A program made the position numbers and the translations under genes. Source: Eleusine coracana subsp. coracana (Eukaryota; Streptophyta; Magnoliopsida; Poales; Poaceae). Taken from it: DNA of 64,000 nucleotides. Positions 58,434 through 64,000 of the stretch are shown here, piece by piece (the first letter of the stretch is position 1; every line of letters begins with the position of its first letter). The notes beneath the pieces were generated by a model that saw only the letters and a list, made by a program, of their open reading frames with translations, was not told the origin of the DNA and ran no database searches. Where the stretch lies: NCBI GenBank assembly GCA_032690845.1, contig CM064426.1, positions 62,472,631 to 62,536,630 on the forward strand, written 5' to 3'.

Positions 58434-59040
58434 TTGCTTACTCATGCTCCAAGATTGTCTCTGGCAAGCCGCAGAAGTGGCTTCGCGGCAGGAACATGGG
58501 GAGGCCAGAAACCCGTCGGGCTCCACGCACGTATACATCAGCCCGCCACCCTCCACGATCTAGGCCTTGGCCTCCATCGTCGTGTGCAGCCAGTACATGG
58601 CCGCCACCGTGGCGCCACCGGAAGCGGATGGCGGCAGCTCGATGTAGAGTGCGAAGTACTTGTTGGCGATCCGCATGGAGAAGCGCCAGTCGGAGGAGTG
58701 GAGCGACGCGCCGGAGGTGAAGTTCTAGCCCTACACGATGGTCTCCGACGGGTGGTTGAAGCTCTGCCACGCGACGCTCCCGCCTTTACACCTGCTCTGG
58801 ATTTGGAGGTTCGAGGTGTTGAGCAGGACCACACGGTCGCCGCCGGAGGTGGACCAGAGCACTTTGTTGTTCACGGCGCGGTCGGTCAGCACGGGCAGGG
58901 CGGCCAAGACTGCATCGTGTTGTGGCCGCCGCAAGGGCTGGACGATTCCGACGACAAGTGGGAGCACGACGGGCGGCACCGGAGGCAGGAGGCGGCCGAC
59001 GCTGGCGGTAATGACCTGACAGCCCTCTGGCGCCGTGCAC
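58434..59040 (-). pseudogene. Captured G-type (bulb) lectin domain gene fragment
   Basis: On the minus strand NNKVLWSTSGGDRVVLLNTS, NLQIQS, GSVAWQSFNHPSETIV, then (stop) NFTSGASLHSSDWRFSMRIA, NKYFALYIELPPSASGGATV, AAMYWLHTT and LMYTCVEPDGF. This is the pattern of B-lectin domains of S-receptor-like kinases and PAN/lectin proteins. It is broken by a stop at about 58729 and others. The long plus-strand open frame over the same stretch (58434-59246) is its shadow. Confidence 0.82.
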
Positions 59041-59349
59041 TAGAGCGAACTGTTGATGATCCTTTGGCAGGCAACCTGCTCGATCTGGCCCAATTTAAAA
59101 TAATTTTTAGTATATTTTTAGGGGAACTATTGGAGGAGGAGAGAAAAATTGATCCCATATTTTTTTGGGCTGCTCCCAAAAAGAGGTTTTTGGGAGTAAA
59201 TTTTTGGGGAGCTATTGAAGCTGCTCTTAGATGCTTCATTTATTAGAAGGTTTGCATAGATGAAACCATTTTATTATAAAAAAATATAGAACATCAAAGA
59301 TAATAAAAATAGTTTATGGTAAAATTCTACTTGAATATAATAATAGTCA

Positions 59350-59845
59350 GTGATGACAGCAATCAATACGGGAAAGCCCTGGATTACCGTATGCCTAGCT
59401 GTTTCCAGTGTGCATTATGTCGGGTATACGGCAAACAACAGATATGTCGTGTGCCACAAGGAAGCCACACAGTAAAAATTCAGCACACGGTAATCTGAGC
59501 CTTTGCCAAGTGTCTTTCAAAGGGCACATGACAAAGCCAATATTTGTCTTGTGTGCCCACGCGGACACATGGCAAAGTGTGCCTCCTGCCATGCACGAAC
59601 AATGATGCCGTGCTACGCTGATGGCTGTTCGTTACTTCTTTGCTGTGTGCTCTTGACTAGCACACGACAAAGTGGAGGTCCTTGCCGTGTGTCCAACGCT
59701 TAGACACGGCAAAGCCTGCTTTTATCGATGGCATTTTTGCCGTGTCCTATTAGCCATGTGTTCCCCACAGCAAAGCCTTTGCTGTGGGTATATTACACTT
59801 TGCCATGTGCTACGGACACACTACAAAGCTTCTATTTCTGTAGTG
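59350..59845 (+). mobile_element. Small non-autonomous CACTA element
   Basis: The right end is TTTCTGTAGTG (59835-59845), the inverse of CACTACAGAAA. The interior is dense in CACTA-type subterminal motifs: ACACGGCAAAG-like near 59424, 59522, 59564, 59657 and 59702, and the inverse TTTGCCGTGT-like near 59500, 59736, 59778 and 59798. The left end near 59350 has lost its CACTA terminus (CAGTGATGAC). No coding capacity. Confidence 0.72.
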
Positions 59846-60104
59846 AATCCCATATGTCATGTAATTACATAATATATTACAATCTCCAAATATATTTGTC
59901 CAAATCGCTTGTGATTTATCTACAATATTTCAATCTAAGTGGCTAACTGCCATACTTGCCAAATGCTAATGCATATCAACCAATATTACATTTTTCATAT
60001 ACTAATACAAACTGTGTGAACATGACAACTTTCACTTAACGATCACAAAAATAGAATTGACACACCATGTGATAGAGTGGTTTATCAGAAGTTCAGAACT
60101 GCAT
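59846..60104. other. AT-rich spacer
   Basis: No gene or repeat recognised. Confidence 0.6.
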
Positions 60105-60404
60105 CTATTTTACCATCCACCTCGTTTCACTTATACATTGAGTTAACACAGTAAGAACCATTTGCTGAGAGAATAATTCTGAAAGATACGACGTTGTCAT
60201 GCTATTAGAATCAATTATATATGCATCACGACTCTTTAAGCTATAGCTGCACTTTAAAAGCAATCTAGTTGGTCCTACATATTCACCAAAGAAGACTTTG
60301 TCCACGGTTATTGCACAAAGCCAAACCTGAACCCTATCTCTAAAAAGATCATGCCTAAGAAGACTTGCACTTATTTGCAAATCCATCTTCTTGAACTTGT
60401 TCAT
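60105..60404 (-). other. Unidentified open frame, possible gene scrap
   Basis: ATG at 60404: MNKFKKMDLQISASLLRHDL, then FRDRVQVWLCAITVDKVFFG, 99 residues, no known motif. Amino-acid composition looks protein-like and codons are not low-complexity, so it could be an exon of a decayed gene. No partner exons are visible nearby. I cannot name it. Confidence 0.35.
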
Positions 60405-60515
60405 TGCGGAAAATTACTTGATGCGAGATAAGAAAGCAGGATCAAGTGGACAATCAGCCACTACTCCATGCTCACAATCCATGGATGCTCTGTGCATAAA
60501 GCAACAAGACAAAGA

Positions 60516-60945
60516 AGACCCAATGTATTAGACAAAGACCACAATAAAAATCAGCAAAATTTTAAATCTCAGATCGTTGAACTCCGTCCAGGAATTCACA
60601 TCAAGAACCCATGAGAACCTTGCCTTTTCTCCATATGCAAGAACAGAGAAAGAAATAAACCATAATTTAAATAATCAGAATAAAAAAGTGTAAACTAAAA
60701 AGTATATATGTCAAATGGAAAGAGAACAAACAAGACCCAATGTATTAGACAAAGACCTCAATAAAAATCAGCAAAATTTTAAATCTCAGATCGTTGAACT
60801 CCGTCGCATCAGGAACCCATGAGAACCTTGCCTTTTCTCCATATGCAAGAACAGAGCAAAAGAAATACACCATAATCTAAATAATCAGAATAAAAAAAGT
60901 GTAAACTAAAAAGTATATATGTCAAATGGAAACTGAACAAATTGC
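60516..60945. repeat. 216-bp direct tandem duplication
   Basis: 60516-60731 and 60732-about 60945, starting AAGACCCAATGTATTAGACA. They differ by a few substitutions and an indel of about 10 bp (near 60595). Confidence 0.9.
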
Positions 60946-61330
60946 TGGGGTAATCAGAAATCTAAAGTACAATAAAAGCCGTCCAAACATGATTGCAAAA
61001 GAAATTTGCAAAGGCTACCTCCAGTATTGGCATTACTATAACTCTTATATTATGTTCTCCAAATCTCAGGAACATTAACAGGTTGCAGGCCTGAGGGGTG
61101 CAGGCTACCATGGCTGCCAGGTTACCATGTCTTCTCCCCATGGATCGATGATGTGGATCAATACAGGCTACAATTTCAGATTGGAAGTAATATTGTCACC
61201 GATAATAAGATGATGACACCGACAGAGATTGACATCGGAGAAGATTAGAAAAAAAAAAGATAGACAAGGACCAAATGGTGGACCTGCTGCTTCATGGTGC
61301 CATTACCTTGCAATGGAAGTAGAGCATGAA

Positions 61331-61640
61331 AAGCTTTCTTTGTAATAGCGTCCGCATTATGCGCCTCCTTGTACTGCTGGCCCACCCGGGCCCGCTCCTC
61401 CAGGAGCATGGCGTCACGATGCTGCTGAACCTCTCCGCCTCGCCCAACTTGATAGGTCTGCCGTGGCATCAATCTGCTGTGGGGGCACCGTCCCGCTGCC
61501 ACTGCTCGTCTCCCTCCTCGAGACCGGCAGGGCCCGCAGGAAGAAGTATGCCGCCATGGCGCTGTACGCGCTCTGCAGCGCATGCGGGAGAACCGTTTCG
61601 AAAGGGAGGAATTGCGCTGCAATCATGCATAGAAAGGAAG
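61331..61640 (+). pseudogene. U-box/ARM-repeat protein (PUB-type E3 ligase) fragment
   Basis: Two ARM repeats in two frames: RLLVLLAHPGPLLQEHGVTM, LLNLSASPN (61361-61450) and, after an internal loss, PLPLLVSLLETGRARRKKYA, AMALYALCSACG (61490-61590). Both match the ARM pattern of plant U-box ligases of the PUB4/SPL11 kind. U-box and other repeats are missing. G+C is far above the flanks, consistent with a transported exon piece. A Helitron-like 5' terminus lies 280 bp to the right. Confidence 0.82.
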
Positions 61641-62433
61641 CAAATTCAAGGAAAAACAATGCATGGAAATAACGCGCGTAAATACAGAAAAGCCGGAGAC
61701 AAGTACAGCGGCTGAGTAAGTCTTCGTCCCGGTGAAAAATGTCTTGGATTCCAGGACGAAACGAACTACACTAAGCGTAAACACCGTGACGTTTTTCTCC
61801 AGGGCCCATCCAAATTACATGGCTTTAATCGTGCGACTAAGTGAGGGTGGATGGGATTTGGGTGGGAAGTTAGTATAGTGCAACAATTTTTTCTCATGAC
61901 GTTTAGTCTTTATAGTAGAGATAGTGTCCTGTTGATTTGTTAAGAAATGAGACTACAATGGCAGGAAAAAGAAACAGGATTAGAAAACTGAACTGCTGGA
62001 AGAAGGTTTCACAGAGTTCCTCTCCATATTCCAGCACAAACAGCATAGCCCTATACGGTTGATACTGAAAGGGAGAATGCAGAAATAAGCTTCTTTCCCA
62101 TGAACTATTAAGAACCTTTTAAGTTACAGCAGCATTAAGCCTAGCTACCGATCAAGCTATGTGGTATATAATAGTCACTAAATGATCTCATTATAAAAAT
62201 TGCACTTCTTTGACATGGTTACCTTCTTAGCAAGTCCTCCCGCAACATCATCTCACTTGTGCCCACAGCATACTCGCCAAATGTTTCTTCTTTCAGTTTC
62301 CATGCGTTCTCGCTCTAGAGCTGCAATGTTTTCTTGGTGGCTTGCTGCCTTCTTTCGATAAAATGGTCATTGAGTCCGATTCACAGATGGACGATTCTAG
62401 AAATCAGTAATGAGGATGAATTTCAATTGCTAG
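61641..62433. other. Non-coding, with a second copy of the RLP upstream region
   Basis: 61935-62390 is a diverged duplicate of 53140-53590, including the minus-strand exon-like stretch with CTAGAGCGAGAACGCATGG and its splice donor (AAGAAG|GTAACC, near 62224). On the minus strand TCTCTACTATAAAGAC starting at 61921, after an A, looks like a Helitron 5' end. Confidence 0.55.
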
Positions 62434-62557
62434 TGTTGAGGAATAATGTCTGTATTGCCACTCCAAATCCTAGAAGGGTAGTTATATACAACTCTGTACA
62501 TGGGCCTCTCTGGGCTAGAAATACATAGCCCTATGGGCCTAATACATTACTCTAACA
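62434..62557 (-). repeat. 3' LTR, 124 bp
   Basis: On the minus strand TGTTAGAGTAATGTATTAGG to ATTCCTCAACA. GTTGTATATAACTACC holds a TATA box (about 62480-62487). The 15-C run (62559-62573) just outside is its purine tract (G on the minus strand), unusually long. Confidence 0.8.
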
Positions 62558-62573
62558 ACCCCCCCCCCCCCCC

Positions 62574-64000
62574 GAAGTCGGAACTACCGGCGTAGCGGAG
62601 TTTAAAACTGGCCAAGAAAGAAAAGGACTACCCCCCCAGTCATAACTAGCCACTAGCAATGTTGAGACTGGACCGAAACTCCGAGAACGTCGAGGAGGGG
62701 AGACCCTTGGTCGGCGAACTGTGAAGTGGTCGAGACATGGAGAACCCAAACCTGACCGACGCCGACTCGGTCACAAACAAAGTGAAGGTCGATCTCCACA
62801 TGCTCCATCCGCTGATGCTGAACTGGGTTGGTGGAGAGGTAGACGGTGCTAATGTTGTCGCAGTAGACGAGCGTGCTCCGGGTCAGAAGGTTGTGAAGCT
62901 CCGCCAAGAGCTGCTGTAGCCAGGACGCCTCAGCCACGCTATTGGCAATCGCCCGATACTCCGTCTCGGCACTAGAGCGGGAGACCACAAGCTGCCACTT
63001 GGACGACTAGGAGACCAGGTTGCTGCCGAGGAAGACGGCGTAGCCGAAAGTGGACCGATGAGTGTCAGGACACCCCGCCCAGTCAGCGTCGGTGTAGACG
63101 ACGAGCTCGGTGGAGGGGGCCGGGTGAAGAACCAAGCCGTAGTCAACAGTACTGCGGACATAACGTAGTAGACGCTTCAGAGCAGTGAGATGTGACTCCC
63201 GAGGATCATGCATATGAAGGCAGATCTGCTGGATGGCATAAATGATGTCTGGCCTGGTGAAGGTGAGGTACTGAAGAGCCCTAGCAAGGCTCCTATAAGC
63301 AGTCGGGTCAGCAACCGGAGAACCTGCGTCTGCTGAGAGCTTCCCCTGAGTGTCGACCGGACTGGAGCAGGGCTTGCAGTCAGTCATCCCAGCCCGCTCC
63401 AGGATATCAAGAACATACTGCCTCTGGTGAAGAAAGAGGCCAGAGGGACGAGGCTCCATAGTGATACCCAGGAAGTGATGGAGCACACCCAGATCCTTCA
63501 TAGCAAACTCACGCTACAGTGACTGAATGATACTCTGAAGCAGAGCCTGGCTGGAAGCAGTGATGATGATGTCATCAACATAGAGCAGCAGGTAAGCAGC
63601 CTCAGAGCCCCGGCGGTAGACAAACAGAGAAGTGTCAGACTTGCACTCGGTGAAACCCAAAGTGGCCAAGAACGTGGCAAACCGAGAGTACCACGCCCGA
63701 GGCGCCTGCTTAAGGCCATACAGTGACTTGTTGAGGCGGCAGACGAGATCCGGACGACTGGAATCCACAAATCCTACTGGCTGACTGCAGTAGACTGTCT
63801 TGGTCAAAGTGCCGTGTAGAAAGGCATTCTTCACATCAAGCTGATGCACGGGCCAGGAGCGGGAGAGAGCCAGTGAGAGAACTGTGCACTGTGGCCGGCT
63901 TCACCACCGGACTGAAAGCCTCGTTGAAGTCCACTCCAGGCCGCTGGGTGAAGCCCCGAAGAACCCAGCAAGCCTTGTAGCGCTCCAGGGAGCCGTCAGC
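62574..64000 (-). pseudogene. copia RT and RNase H (stops, frameshift), partial
   Basis: On the minus strand: CWVLRGFTQRPGVDFNEAFS (edge), a one-base shift near 63880, VHQLDVKNAFLHGTLTK, YGLKQAPRAWYSRFATFLA, YLLLYVDDIIITASS (catalytic YVDD kept), a TAG (63514-63516), then EFAMKDLGVLHHFLGITM, ALQYLTFTRPDIIYAIQQIC, RNase H VVYTDADWAGCPDTHRSTFG, a TAG (63007) where the family has Trp, then SRSSAETEYRAIANSVAEAS and HVEIDLHFVCDRV. Both stops are single transitions from expected codons (CAG, TGG). Confidence 0.9.

Larger units (their letters stand above)
57678..59226 (+). mobile_element. PIF/Harbinger-like element carrying three gene fragments (Pack-type)
   Basis: 1549 bp. Terminal inverted repeats: GAGCATCTCCAAGAGCTTTCC (57678) and, on the minus strand, GAGCAGCTTCAATAGCTCCCC (from 59226), 16 of 21 matching. 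TSD TTA (57675-57677, 59227-59229), the PIF/Harbinger target. Between AT-rich ends lie pieces of a RING-H2 ligase gene (plus), an inositol polyphosphate 5-phosphatase gene (minus, with a retained intron end) and a G-type lectin domain gene (minus). No transposase, so it is non-autonomous. The superfamily rests on TSD and TIR only. Confidence 0.72.
62434..64000 (-). mobile_element. Short-LTR copia retrotransposon, 3' part, runs off the window
   Basis: On the minus strand: RT from the window edge, RNase H, PPT and a 124-bp LTR. LTR size is close to Tos17 (138 bp). Flanking GCTAG at 62429-62433 should be its TSD; the partner lies outside the window. Confidence 0.85.

Noticed and set aside
58434..59246. 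A 270-residue plus-strand frame inside the PIF-like element
   Set aside because: Antisense shadow of the captured bulb-lectin fragment, whose conserved blocks read on the minus strand.
59350..59845. Classifying the small element as a Tourist or Stowaway MITE
   Set aside because: Subterminal GCCGTGTG-type repeats and the GTAGTG end are CACTA traits; no TTA or TA duplication.
61245..61622. Minus-strand 125-residue frame over the U-box/ARM scrap
   Set aside because: The ARM pattern reads on the plus strand; the minus frame is a shadow.

Overview
This window is nuclear DNA of a grass (Poaceae, probably panicoid; species not determinable by eye). Evidence: several plant LTR-retrotransposon lineages (copia SIRE/Maximus-like and Tos17-sized short-LTR types; gypsy Athila, Tekay/Del and Tat types), Helitron and CACTA ends, a PIF/Harbinger-like element with captured plant gene pieces, and a plant LRR receptor-like protein. 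There is no bacterial-style operon, rRNA or recognisable tRNA gene.

Layout. 1-21720: remains of one plus-strand copia element, split twice. A minus-strand gypsy-like non-autonomous element (1925-9252, TSD ATTTG) sits in its reverse transcriptase and itself contains a solo copia LTR (2901-4721, TSD AATAA). A 9.8-kb Athila-type element (10969-20754, TSD GCTTC) sits in the copia 3' spacer. 21721-24374: minus-strand copia gag/protease fragment with a probable 732-bp LTR. 24431-24670: a fragment of an LRR-RLP gene. 24809-50358: a minus-strand Tekay-type chromovirus with 3.5-kb LTRs (TSD GCCAC), split in its leader by an 11.2-kb Tat-type element (35416-46619, TSD ATGTA). 50364-64000: accessory/genic part with Helitrons (51278-52833), a frameshifted LRR-RLP gene (54286-57379), a PIF/Harbinger-like element carrying pieces of three genes (57678-59226), a small CACTA element (59350-59845), a U-box/ARM gene scrap (61331-61640) and the 3' half of a short-LTR minus-strand copia element running off the right end.

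How it works together. The window is a nest of parasites around a small RLP locus. Autonomous functions (gag, protease, RT, RNase H, integrase) are all broken by stops and frameshifts. Two gypsy elements carry an extra gene with what looks like its own TATA box: the Tat element has a six-exon antisense gene behind pol, and the Athila-type element has a sense ATHILA-ORF1-like gene in place of RT/integrase. The Tekay element has an extra coiled-coil ORF upstream of gag.

Most striking non-coding signal: the Athila-type element is studded with at least 15 pairs of a GC-rich palindrome (core CGATCGG) whose two members lie 19-21 bp apart nearly everywhere (LTRs, gag, UTRs); inside gag the spacings are multiples of three. 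The unrelated solo copia LTR carries a different short palindrome at a 22-bp period. I have not seen this described.
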